From assembly GCF_010093535.1 (NCBI RefSeq), contig NW_022985209.1, forward strand, positions 248,001-312,000: DNA of 64,000 nt. The letters run 5' to 3'. This DNA is from Lindgomyces ingoldianus (taxonomy: Eukaryota > Ascomycota > Dothideomycetes > Pleosporales > Lindgomycetaceae). A model generated the notes under the pieces. The model saw nothing but the letters and a program-made list of their open reading frames with translations, had not been told where the DNA came from and ran no database searches. This document shows, one piece after another, positions 12,169 to 23,389 of this stretch; position 1 is the first letter of the stretch; each line of letters begins with the position of its first letter. The position numbers and the translations under genes were made by a program.

Positions 12169-13522
12169 TTAATGACGGAAAATATGCAGAAAATGCCTAT
12201 CAACTCGCTCGAATATTTGAATTCGATGCCAGAATGGCTTCGGCGCCATTGATTTCTTCTTTGGGGGTTGATCTTTGCTCCGGGTTGCCTTGACATCTCT
12301 CTCAGCAAGCTGATATATACGATAGGTAATTAACTCCTGTAGGGCTCTTTCCACCTTTTTCTTCTCGTCCTTCTCACCGCCTTCGAACTCAACCGCTTCA
12401 TGGAATCTTTTCTCCACTTGCGTGGCAGATTTTGGTTTCTTTTTTAACTCACACAACCATACATCTGCATCGTACAGGTCAACCATCCAATTCGCCACGC
12501 GAAGCTCCTCTTTTTTCATCTCAAGCTGTTTCTCCAGTTGAGCGTACTGTGGCGTGTTCATAGCTTCTTGGAGAGCTTGTCTGGCTGCATGAACTTCTCC
12601 GTCCTTCTGTACTACGGCGCCCTTAAGTTCATCTCGATCTGGGTCTAGAGGGAGCATTAATTACATATTTACTATGAATGAAACGAACTGAAAAAAAGAT
12701 CACTTACCAGGTTCATTTTCGATGTCTATAAAGAGGTTCGGAGGCGAAATCAATTGATGCCTTACGATCGAGTGGGTCCCAATCACCATGTCTACTGGTG
12801 CACTTTCCGAGACGAGGAATCGCATGTTTCTAAAAACCTTGGAACTGGTACAGTGGTACCAGGAAACGTGAATGGCGCCCGATACGTTGTGAATATTTCC
12901 CGAGGCAACAATCCCTCCGTTCCTTTCTCTTGGTTTCAGAGACTTGAATTGGGTGAAGCCAAGGCGATGCGCAAATTCGATAGATATGATATTTCCCTGC
13001 AAGCATGCTGTATCCAACACACATCTCCCTTCTTGGCGCTCAACAACATCAGATCCTTGGCATGGAAAGACCGAAACAGTGAGGAAGAACGGACACTCAG
13101 TCTTGTCGTCAAACATCTACAACCTTAGCTTTAAGATTTTATTATGCTCCATGGCACACTAACCTTTTCGTCTGCATCCTCCAAATCTGCAATCTCCGCG
13201 GTCGCGGTCAACTTCGGCTTCACTTTACCTGGCCCAAGGAAGAAACCTTTGACACAATCCCACCATGATAGACTGACTACTGCAACTTGGGTCCTTCTTC
13301 GATGGATAGCAGCCGGGTGTTTAATTATGTCAGGGTCTTCTTCGATCAATGTATAGGTTGAGGACGCGACGGATGAGCAGGAGCGTCTAGGATCTGCTCC
13401 ACCAGACGGAATCGAGAGGTGCTGATGATCTTCGCTTGGATTGCCATCTTCTACCGGCTCGTTAGATCTAATCAACGGGCAGGGGAGGCCATACAGGATT
13501 CACCTGGTTCAGCGACACTCAT
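12169..13522 (-). CDS. Retropepsin-like aspartyl protease-fold protein with C-terminal coiled coil
   Basis: Four exons give 396 residues: 13522-13504, 13450-13164, 13116-12708 and 12644-12169. The tiny first exon codes MSVAEP. The second intron (GTTAGT...TTGTAG) and third (GTAAGT...CTCTAG) keep the frame. Residues 103-240 resemble the stand-alone retropepsin-like domains of fungi: CVLDTACLQGNIIS (Asp137) followed by EFAHRLGF, then a beta-rich part and DMVIGTHSIV near the end, the place of the second hydrophobic-Gly motif. The usual catalytic Asp-Thr/Ser-Gly reads Asp-Thr-Ala here, so activity is uncertain. Residues of about 250-370 are charged and helical (EKQLEMKKEELR). There is no signal peptide, so it is likely intracellular. 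The frame is open throughout and no RIP decay is seen. Function unknown. Confidence 0.75.
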
Positions 13523-15293
13523 CTTGTAGTATGATCGCAATGACTATTTTCTTGCACTAGGTTGGGCTCAACTTGAGGAAGAGGATTATTGGAGTTTGCT
13601 TCTCTAAAGGTCAGGATGGAATGACTGAAATTTTATCTTAGGATGGTGACGACAGGCAGCCATCCCTCTCCTACTACTTCTTCCGATCTAAGCCTTTTGT
13701 CACCGCTATAGGATGCGACATGATTAGGCTTCACCCCATCGACATCGTAAAATCGCGTTTTGATCTACCGTGATGGCTTCACAGGTCATCCGAACAGGTG
13801 GGGTGTCTTTGGCTATGGATGTCGCAGCCACCGCCATGGCGTTTGTTTGGGGTGATTGTGCGGTAGGATAGGTCGGCCAGAGGGCAATATTTCTGATTTC
13901 TCCTCTCGTCTCTAGATTGGGAGTAGTGATGTAAACTTAAAATAGCCAGAACAAGCATAAGACGGTAGTTCCTTGACTTCAAGATTGGTTTGATCATCTT
14001 CCTTCCCCCTCCCTCCCACCTCTTCAGCCTGCTCACTATGTCGCCGCCACTTGACCCCTCGCCTCCACAGGATTTTAAATTCGCCCTCCAACAGCCTATC
14101 TGTAGCTCTGAAGAAGGATCGCACCGCAGGGTTGTACGGCGAAATACCAGACATGTCTAAGATGGCGATGCGCAACATGCCTCATCATCGGCCTTAGACT
14201 CTCACATTCAGCGAAGTAGCGGGCCGAAGTACGTCTTCCCGATAGTAGTCCGGGGAGGTGCAGGACGACGGTCTCGCCGGTTCGCTCCGATGGTCCAGCT
14301 CGGCATTTGACGATACAGTCCTATCGCCTAGTCAGTCACCTCATTTTCATGAGCGCAGTCGTTTTTTCTGATCATGAGCTGGTGAAGCCATGACACCCTT
14401 GACCTTGGTCATTCCATCTTCTGATACCGTACATAATTTTCTAGCGAGATACCGGGACATGCGATCCGGAGATGTGGACTGAGAAAAAAAATACAGCTGC
14501 TTGAAGATCGAAAGCTGTTGATTGGCTACGTCGGTAAATCAAACACTCACCCAATCAGATCTTTCGACCTCTCGCTCACTCTGTTCCGATAACCCCAACG
14601 TTGATGGACCACAGAAGATACTCTTTTTTGCAGGCCTTTGCGACAAATTGGCCCTCCCCTAATCGTCAGCGCCCTATAGATCCGCAGAACGAGCTTGAAA
14701 GACCTGAGAAAGGCGAAGCGGATCTCCAACCGACGCCATCAATCCAGCCTCGCCGACGACTCAGAATGAACGACTTGCGGAGGCTTTCAGGGGAGAATAG
14801 GGATGAATGAACGGCAGCCGAATGGATGCGAAAGGTGATCATGAGAGAGTCTTATTAAATCCGTGCTTCTCGATCTGCGCAGGGGACCCAGCCGCGAGTC
14901 AAATATTTATTTGGTGGGCAAATTGTGCATTATGTTGCAAGCATTCCCCCGCCATACTTGAAGAGTCAACGTCCGCGAAGCGAATCAACTAGATAGAGAT
15001 GGGAAAAGATGGGAAAAGAGTCAAATCTTTAGCTGGGGTTGCTGCATATACTGGAAGCTCATTTCAGTCTGCAGAAGGTAGGCTGTGCTTCCGAATAGAG
15101 CCTGCAGAGCTTTCCGTTGACGTGGCGAGACCTAGAGTCGTAGTCCCGAGCGGCCAGATCTTATGGATCCAGCATCTTCTCTAGATATTATTCAAGGGCC
15201 CCGTCTTCCGACATATTCGCTCCTCATCCACGCCGCCACCATCAGGTCGATCACCACTCTCCCTTTGGGTTCCCATATCTTCTAGCAGGAGAG
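13523..15293. other. Divergent spacer of 1.8 kb with weak ORFs
   Basis: This lies between the minus-strand retropepsin-like gene and the plus-strand DUF6594 gene and should hold both promoters. A minus frame from an ATG at 14178 to 13912 (88 codons, beginning MLRIAILDMSG) and a plus frame at 14601-14810 have no recognised domain. I do not call them genes. Confidence 0.4.
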
Positions 15294-16535
15294 ATGTCGA
15301 TGGAGCCCGCCTCAGGTCCGCTGCATCGGCACGATACCAATTTTTCAGCTACTTCCACAATCGCCCCTGCTGCAAATCCACCTGTAACGCAAGTGGCCAG
15401 TATGAACCCTATTGAGCTCGATGGTTTAACCCACTCAACACCCCGCAACGGGAATGGCAGCCCTAGCAGTGGTTTTGTTGGATATAGGACGTCGGCGGCC
15501 CAGAACCACCATGAGCCTATTGAAGGCTGGCCTCGGCTGGCGTCCTTGATGGCCCAAAACCAAGATTTCGCCGCTTTCCCAAGATTCAAAGAGCTGAATG
15601 TTAAAAGCTTGTTATATTACCAGTGCCAACTAGCAAGGTTCAAGAAAAAACTACTCGATCTTGAGTGGGAAGATGCTCCAAGGGAAGAAAACTTCCCGAT
15701 GTTTGCCGACGAATTGGTAATAAGCGACTCGGAGCAGTTCAAGACGGTCAAAGAAATGAGAGTAGTACTAAAGGAATACAGTAAGTCACATTTTAATAGC
15801 ATTAACTCCATCTCGTGGAACACAGACTGAACCGCTGTAGACGAAGCTCTGCTTCTGTTCTCAAAGATATGCTCCCTCCCTGACCCGGAGCCTTTCAACA
15901 TGCGGACTCTCCGAAAGTGGCTGAAGCACAGGGACTGCGGCAATTGGACGGTTCGCAGTACCGCTGGCCTTGGACTGGAGAATACGTGGGGCAATATTTA
16001 TGCGAATGAACCTACACCAAACCTTTTGAGATGGTCCGCAAGGGTTCTACTGGGCTTAGTTTGGAAGTTAGAACCAAAGGATAAACCTGCGTGCAAGGGC
16101 TTAGCTTGGACGGCGCCCCAGATCAAAACAGACGGTTTAACACAATGGGCAGTAGCTGAATTTATGCCCTGGTGGAGAGCCTTGCATAAGAAGACACAGG
16201 GAGGGCAGCATTTAACAAAAGGTTTGGTATACTGGTCAGAAAGGCCCGCTTTGAGAGCGACAGGAATACTATCGACCGTGCTCGCATGCTTACTTCCAAC
16301 CGTTTCAGTTTGGGTCCTTGCGAAGGTTGATGGACTCAACAATTTGCTCTGGTGTGTCACTGGATTTACCTTCCTCTTCGTCTTAGGGTTGATTTTCCTC
16401 ACTCAAGGGGAGAGCACGAGGACTGAGATCTTTGCCGCAACTGCAGCGTAAGTTCTTCAGTGACTTGCAGGCAATATTGGCTAATGAAATCCTAGATTTT
16501 CGGCAGTACTGGTGGTTTTCATCTCAGAAGCCTAG
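15294..16535 (+). CDS. DUF6594 membrane protein
   Basis: Three exons (15294-15780, 15841-16447, 16496-16535) give 377 residues. Both introns start GTAAGT and end TAG, and both joins keep the frame. Domain marks are GWPRLASLMAQNQDFAAFPRF early (about residues 80-100), the LLYYQCQLARFKKKLLDLE helix, LKEYNEALLLFSKI across the first splice, and a C-terminal run of three membrane helices at about 304-325, 329-351 and 357-377. The last helix is completed only by the 40-nt third exon, which has no Met. DUF6594 proteins are widespread in Pezizomycotina, typically with this three-helix tail; their role is unknown. The first 70 residues are Pro/Ser/Thr-rich. It looks intact. Confidence 0.9.
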
Positions 16536-16639
16536 GGAGTCAACATCCAGACCGAGACTCATGAGAGGAAATTGTACAATAAACTCAATGAATGACCTAT
16601 CCGTCTTAATTGAACATATTTAACCCGCTGGGTATACGT

Positions 16640-17592
16640 GGACTGAAATATTTTGTTCAAATCAATTCCTAACTTCTGGGTTAGGGCAGTGGACAGATCT
16701 TGTATACGTTTATCGACTACTTGCTTGTAAAACACGTTAACTACTTACTTAGTTTACTGCTTTTAAAACTAATTAAGCTTAACTTTTATAAGTATATTTT
16801 TATAGAATTAGCTAAGCTTTGTTAATAAACTATAAAAAGCGTTTTTAGGCTAAAGTTAGAAATATTATAAAAAATAATATATAAGCTTTAACATACTCTA
16901 CTATTAAAGAATATATACTATTAAGTAATTTTAAAATCTTTTCGTATAACTATTACAATTAGCATGCTTAAGCTATAAGAAAAAGTTAGTAGTGTAACTA
17001 AAATAGATTAAACTAAGAAGCAAAGGTGCTGCTTTTAAAAAAGGTTACACAATTGCTAAAGCCTAAGCAAGACCCTAGGCCTGAAGAGAGAACTAGCTTC
17101 TAAAATGTAGCGTAACGTATAGTTAGAATAACTAACTTATCTTAAAGACTATTACATTAAGTTATATTAAATAAAAAACCTATGTTTGTTATAGTTCTTT
17201 AAAATTTAGATAATTTTTCTATCTTTTTTAATAGGTTTAAATATTATATTCTATGTTTTTATAGTTTTTATAGTATAAAGGCTTACTTAAGCTTTTTTTA
17301 ACTACTTTACTATAAGCCTTTTTAAACAGCGAGTAGGCTATAGACACTATAGCAGCTACTTAATTACTTATTTTACTAAACTTTATAGTGTTAATTGATT
17401 AAAGATGCTTTTCTTTATGTAACTTTTATTTAGTTAGCGTCTATACTTACCCTTTTAGCTTACAGATGTACGTAGTCTAAAGTATATCTTTGTATAGCGT
17501 TATTTTAGCGCTTTTAATAAGCTAGAAGAAGATAGTTCTAGTTGCTAAAGTTAACTAAATTAGATTCTACTTAGTGTTATAATCTTAACCTA
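16640..17592. other. AT-rich decayed repeat, no gene
   Basis: Composition drops sharply to AT-rich shortly after the DUF6594 stop and spacer. All frames are broken. No domain could be read. The sharp border marks the edge of a repeat block. Confidence 0.5.
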
Positions 17593-18209
17593 TTCTACTA
17601 CTAAGCTGGTAACTTTAAAACATATATAAAAACCTATTTCAAAAGCAGCTCTATCTTTAGAACTATTAATTAAAATACTATTTGTAAGGTTAAATATCCT
17701 AGAACAGGCTAGTATGGCCTCACTTGACCTGTTTAGGGGCCACATGACCTGTGCTTCGTACATAAGCATGAATCCTAACAAGCGAAGCTTAGCAGCGATT
17801 CGTCTCTCTTACAATACACTTCTATCTTTCTCCGAAACCTTGCTCTCAGTGCTATCCGTGCTACCTACTATCCTATCTTTACAATATCAACTTTTTAAAA
17901 AGAGATGTATATATATATATATATATATATAGCTTATCTATAGATAGAATTTTAAGGTTTTGTAATTAGTAGGTATAGGGATATTAGAGATTAGAAGCTA
18001 AAAATAGTTTTTTTTTAAATAGCTTACTACTTATATAAGCTAGAGCTTACATATTCTAGAATAATGTTATTTGTTTAGGTGCAGGTTTATAGAAAAATTC
18101 CTAGAGCATTCTAACTAGTAATTTTAAAGATAGAGCTGCTTACTAAGTAGGTTTTTATATATGTTTTAAAGTTGTCTAGCTTAGTGGTGTTGCTAGCTTT
18201 ATAGTAGAA
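17593..18209. mobile_element. MITE with TA duplication, carrying a 220-bp insert
   Basis: The ends are TTCTACTACTAAGCTGG and the inverse ...ATAGTAGAA, with TA on both sides (17591-17592, 18210-18211). Inverted arms of about 100 bp share a GCAGCTCTATCTTTAGAACT stretch. The second copy at 44597-44993 is 397 bp, so this one is about 220 bp longer. The extra part (about 17700-17930) is GC-normal and not decayed, and ends near a TA run. No transposase is present. Confidence 0.7.
17908..17931. repeat. (TA)12 microsatellite
   Basis: Twenty-four bases of perfect TA repeat at the right edge of the insert inside the MITE. Confidence 0.9.
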
Positions 18210-18690
18210 TATATTAAATTATTATTTAAATTTAAGTATATTAGTTACTAAAAATTTTAACTACTATAGTGTCTTTAGTATAGACGGCTCTAGTAGAGTG
18301 TGTAGTGATGCTTTAAAATGTTTAAAAGCTTTTACTAGGTTTAAAAAAACTAACTTTAACTACTACTCTAGAAGATCTTATTACATACAATATTCTACTT
18401 ATATATATTCTTCTGCTATGCTTGCTAGAAGGTTAAGCTTTTAGTAATGCAATATTTATAAGCCTAGTTTAGATAATATTTTGAATAGGTTTAAATTAGT
18501 CGGCTTGATAGCTTAGCTAGCTTAATAGTAGATTACTTTCACCTTAGTTACTTAAAAACATAACCTTAAATATGCTTCTAACACTTGCCTAAAGATATCT
18601 AATTGGGTTTTATATTACTAGGAAAAATTAACCTTTCAAAGCATACTACAGCTGATAATAGGGTGTCTCTTTTCCTGTAAGTAACAGCTT
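18210..18690. other. AT-rich decayed sequence, no gene
   Basis: Stops in all frames and AT-rich composition continue up to about 18690, where composition turns normal. Nothing is assignable. Confidence 0.5.
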
Positions 18691-18995
18691 AACAAGATCC
18701 TACGTCCTTACTCCTCAAGCTACTGCGACGTTCACGTAGTACGTATATGTGCTACTTACTGTTGACAGTTCTGATGGAGCACAGCAGGCCAATGTTCGTC
18801 TGGAGTCCAAGTCAGTCCGTTTTGTCGATATGAACACGGCTGGACTGTATATCCGTCCTGACTAGCATGGGTTTGAACTGCAATCCTTCTGGGCCTCATT
18901 AGAAGATGATGACTTTAGGTACGAGGACACTATGATTCATAGGCATTATCCAGAACTGGAAGGCTTGGTACTGACGTGCTCGGCCCTGCCTTGGA

Positions 18996-20410
18996 TCAGG
19001 TGTTCTTTCTCAACATCAGGTGAGCAGTGGTGTGTCTCTTGATGTGAAGATTACGCTGTAGTAGCGAATCATACGAGTTACGTGCGAGAAGCAAGCAGTT
19101 TTCCGAGCTTGTGCTCGAGGAGATCAAGACTCTGCAGCCAATTCCGAGGGTGCATTCTGGTAGACACAGTGACGGATTTCCGGTCGTGTAATGCGTTCCT
19201 TTCGTTAGCAGACTACTCACCAAAAGGCACAATTCCGCAGCTGGAGTATATATTTTAGAAGAACGAAGTCCTACAGCATCGTGACTTCCAGATCATGAAG
19301 TGAGTTCAATTCCCTTGTCATGCCAACATTGATGACGGTCTGCACTGTCTGGAGAGTCCTCCGAGGTCCGAAAAAGGACTGGCCATTGGCAGTATGCGAT
19401 CACAGAACTCTCGCTCTCAAGAATGGTGTGGAGTCCTGTGATTTTGTTGGGCGTGAATATGTAACAGAAGGGCTTGAGTTCTACCATCGCCCAATTCATG
19501 TCTAGTATTTTGTGGAGGACCAAAGGTCCAACGAGGTGTTTGTGTTCAACAATTGTCATAGTTGCTTGATGGACGCTCCATGTACGGCTCCTCTGATATA
19601 CTCGATTCTATGAGCAGAAAGACTGACTAGCCGAAGTTGCCACCCATGCGGCGCTCGACAGCCATCCTGAGGGACAGTAAACGTTCCAAGAGAGAGTTCC
19701 TCAGCTAGAAGAGTCTTGAAGCAGACTATAAAAGAATAGGCACTATCCGACTGAGGAAGTACAAGCGGTATTCTTCCTCTTAATGTCCTTGCCTCCATTT
19801 GTTAAGGCCCCATGGCTTTGATGCAGCCGACCGCATTAGCTACAACTGAGTTCGCATAATGCTGTGAGTGCCTCCACTCTTTTAGGCAATGTTGTCTAGC
19901 AGCAGGCTGCTCTTGCATTTAGAAAACTCTGGTTGTTGAGAAAGACACTGATCTGAACGAGGGGAGCGTGAGTGTTAGCAGTTGTAAGACTACTTCTAAT
20001 CTTGCCCAACAACTTGCCCAGTTCGTTACGACGCAACATCAACTTCGAGCTTTCGCAATGGTTGGCTTCATCTAAGTCGCTCTTCGTAGCGTCCAACAAC
20101 CTATAAACATGATGTAGCAAGCAACACTAAAGTCCGTGGTGAAACGACTGTCCAGCCAGCGTCGAACTGTAGACTTGCAGCCTGCTGTCTTTACTCTTGC
20201 AGGTACTATTGTCTTTAAGGTTTCCAGATTAGAAATATAAAAATGCGCACGAATATCTGGTTGCGAAGGACGCCTAAGGATGAGAACGGAAGCAAGCAAC
20301 GCTAAGATGAGCTGAGTGGATGCGAGCGCCGTCGAGATCATGGTTATGTGCATGATGCTCATCAGCAGAGGCGTTGCTACATTTAGATGCATAGGTACAA
20401 TAGGTGCCAA
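18996..20410 (-). pseudogene. Unrecognised gene relic on a GC-normal island
   Basis: Between two AT-rich blocks, the minus strand carries a chain of open pieces in alternating frames: 20410-20072 (with a hydrophobic stretch MISTALASTQLILALLASV), 20120-19896, 19798-19556, 19559-19293 and 19232-18996. I could not join them with convincing introns. No domain is recognised. This is what a frameshifted old gene would look like, but a spliced live gene is not excluded. Confidence 0.3.
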
Positions 20411-20619
20411 GAAGTCATCATCCTCTCGCTTAACTTACTATATCGGGTCAACCCACACACCTCAAAATTTTCCGCACCACTCGTTCTCCTCCTTCTCCAC
20501 ACTACCACCATGCCTTCCTAACCTAAAACTGCTCGCCGTGAATACAATAAGCCTACCCTTACTAGCATCTAGGCGCTCTCTTGTATTAGTTTTAGCCCTT
20601 TAAAGATATAAAAGACTTT

Positions 20620-21540
20620 TCCTATTCTAATCCTATTAATTAAGTTAATACTTAAGTAGTTGCAAAAATGTAAGAATAAGCCCTAAAAAAAGGCCTGTTG
20701 CATAAGGAAACCCCTAAAGCTTAATAAGCGCGCAGAGTGATAATTAGTACAACACTTAAAGCAGTTTTCCTTTAAAATGTATAAAGTACTTGCTACTTCT
20801 AAAAAAATAACAACTGCAATCTGCGTTAATATAGTAAAGTAATACCTATAAAAAAACAAGTACTATGCATTTAAACTGCGCGCTAAGCTCTACCTTAAGC
20901 CTTCCTATAAGCTTAATTATTATTGCTAGGGTGCCTATATAAAAACCTAGGATAATAATAACTTTAAATGTGTCTGCTTCTTTAATAAATTAACTTTTAA
21001 AGTAGGACTTATCTCTACTACCTAATACTATAAGTAGAAGAAGGGGGCATTATGTGTGTATAAATCTTAATACTTAAAGCTTACTTTTAAGAGTAGGAGA
21101 AGCTTTGTTAGAGTATAAGCAGCTATATTCTAGGATTTTAAGTTAGAGCTAGTTATACTGCTTTAAGGCAAGTAGATAGACTTAAGAAGATACTATAATA
21201 AAGTCTTAGCTACTTACACACAGCTATTTTATACTAAAGTCTTTAAAAAACACAGTATTATGTTATAGTAAAAAAATAAGGCTTTATACTATAGGTTAAA
21301 GATAACTGCAGGTTTCTAAGAAAAGCTTTGCATAGATTATATAGTGTAGCTAGCATAAAGTTTTAATTTAAATCTTATTAAGAACCTTTAGCGCATTATA
21401 AAAATTTAGATTTTAAAAAAAAGACACTAAATAAGTAATATTAAAAAGATAGAGTCTATCCTAAAGGAGGAGTAGGATAGGTTAAAGCTAGAAAATTAGC
21501 AGAAGTGTATATCATCTATGCCCTAGCGCGTTGCTGACGT
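20620..21540 (+). mobile_element. Tc1/mariner transposase remnant, RIP-decayed
   Basis: The plus strand, read through stops, gives pieces of a Tc1/mariner transposase. These include a CIRKPLKLNKRA-like stretch after the helix-turn-helix region, a KKGALCVYKS-like piece near 21040, and SFNLNLIKNL-like (for the usual SPDLNPIENLW) near 21365. The last is the region of the final catalytic Asp/Glu. The order and spacing fit about 900 bp of coding sequence. Element ends were not found. It is inactive. Confidence 0.6.
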
Positions 21541-22442
21541 TAGGGCTGCCCAGGGAGGCTCTACCTGCTAGTAAACAGTTGCTACTCTAAAAGATTCTCT
21601 GTTATTAATTCTATTATATAAATTAAAAGCTTTAATTTTTAATTGCAATCTATCCCTAAAATCCTTATAGAAAACTGCGTGGGCAGATCGTATTCGCTTG
21701 CGCACGGTGCGGAGGATGATCACTTCCTGGCACCTACTGTACTATACTTCTCCCTAAGCCCACCCTCCGCGATCGAGCCGCCCCGTTGACTTCCTTCTTG
21801 ATGTCGTGCAGTGACACGTTGTAGCATTGCTACTATAAAGACTAAAATAGAGACGTTTCAAAATCCTACCATCTTTCTCCGCGCACATCCGCACTTCCCC
21901 AGTCCCCTGAAAAGACGCATGGAGCACTGTAACGCCGATACCCGCACTCGCGTCCTCCTCTTGGCGCAGCACTTGGCGGCGTCTTCTCGCAAGGCTAACG
22001 CATATTTCTCATCAGTATAGCGGTGCTTGGAAGAAGGTCCGCATTGTTTGACGTCTGCGGCTGAAGTGTTGAGGTAAACTTGGAGCGCAACTGTTTCGGG
22101 CCGATGCCGTTCTCGCACTCGTACTCGGCTTCGAGGCGCGTACTCGCTTCCAACTACACGGCCCCATCAGACTACGGTAAAACACCAATCAGCGATTTAA
22201 ATCTCGCCAACATCATATCCGCAAACTACAATCGCCAAGAGAAGCGCCGCAACTATGGCTTTACTTGTAGATATGTACAGAGTATAAGATGGGTCTTCAA
22301 TCTCCTCGAGAAAAGATGTTTCCATTCTAGGCATTCTGCGATCTCTTATTTTACCCTCGCTTCAAACTCTCCACCTCTTGCACTTTTCTCAATCTGTCTT
22401 TCGAGCCATTTCTTCAAAGGCCCCCATCTCCACTGTATCCTC

Positions 22443-22998
22443 ATGGCTTTCTTCTCTCCCCGCTTCAAACTCCCAGTCCACCTCCTCCAACTTGTCCTCA
22501 TAACCTTCGCCATGGGTCTCTCCGTCCCCCGCCTCTTCATCAAGAACCAACCCCGAACCCGCGCCAACACCATCGCCCTCGGGATGGGAGCCAAGTCTCT
22601 CATCTTCCTCGCCTACCAGCTGTTCACCGAGTACGTCCCTCGCTTCAAGCGTTGGCATAGCTACAAAGCCAACGCCATTATCAATTCTCTGGAAATCGTG
22701 TTCTGGGCTGCTGTCGCTTTTTTGGTTGTGCAGGCGAATTTATCGAGATGTATGGGGTGGAGTTGTACATTGAGTTGGTGTGTGGTAGGGATTGCGGTTG
22801 TGTTGAGGTATGTGTTGCGCTTTTTTAGGAATGAGAGGAATAGGGGGTGGCTGATCAGTGAGTTATAGTATATCGGAGACTTGGACTGCGGCTGTGTCGA
22901 TACGGGAATTGCGGTATTACCGGAGGAAGGGGAGGGAGCAGATTGATGGTATTTCGGATGAAGAACTTGTTGAGCGGGCGGTGCGGCCGAGAAAATAG
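22443..22998 (+). CDS. Four-TM membrane protein (MARVEL-like fungal family)
   Basis: Two exons (22443-22807 and 22869-22998) joined by a GTATGT...TTATAG intron give 164 residues. The start chosen is the ATG of MAFFSPRFKLP. An open frame reaches further upstream, but that part does not look conserved. Four hydrophobic segments lie at about 8-32, 42-64, 75-99 and 108-125, with the family-like strings RTRANTIALGMGAKSLI and LEIVFWAAVAFLVVQAN between and within them. The second exon adds an ISETWTAAVSIRELRYYRR tail, charged and cytosolic. Small proteins of this pattern are common in Dothideomycetes and are often annotated as MARVEL-like or integral membrane protein; the role is unknown. It appears intact. 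Confidence 0.85.
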
Positions 22999-23389
22999 AG
23001 GAGGGCTTTATCGTGGGAAATCAGTGGAGTATAGAGTGAACGAGGGCGGAATGTCTGCTTTTAAGACAGGAAAAGGGGTTTGGGTAGACCTTTTGCGTCG
23101 TTTGCGATTATTCTCGGGGGCCGATCTCGCGGTACGGGTTCCACACAGCGGTTTTATGGGATGCCGGATGGGCCGGGGGACTCTGAGGGGCGTTTTGAGA
23201 GTTCGTAGTTTGCCGCACTGGTTAGACCACTTTTTTAGATGGATTGTATGAAAAATAACCGAAATGTCAAGAGTTTACTGTAGAAAGTCCTTCCGGCGAT
23301 GGTGTAAAGTATGAGAGTTAACGTCCCTCCCTGTGTAGCGAAAAACCACCCGTACCTAAAAAGTTGAGGGATACTTTTATTTCGCAGGA

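Noticed and set aside
18860..18885. Possible tRNA B-box (GGTTTGAACTGC-like)
   Set aside because: No matching A-box or cloverleaf could be formed around it.
22080..22442. Upstream extension of the four-TM protein by about 120 residues
   Set aside because: The extension is low in family-like features; the internal ATG at 22443 gives the usual N-terminus.
22346..22658. Minus-strand frames of 85-89 codons, one very acidic
   Set aside because: They are opposite the four-TM gene exon; the odd composition follows from reading its codons backwards.
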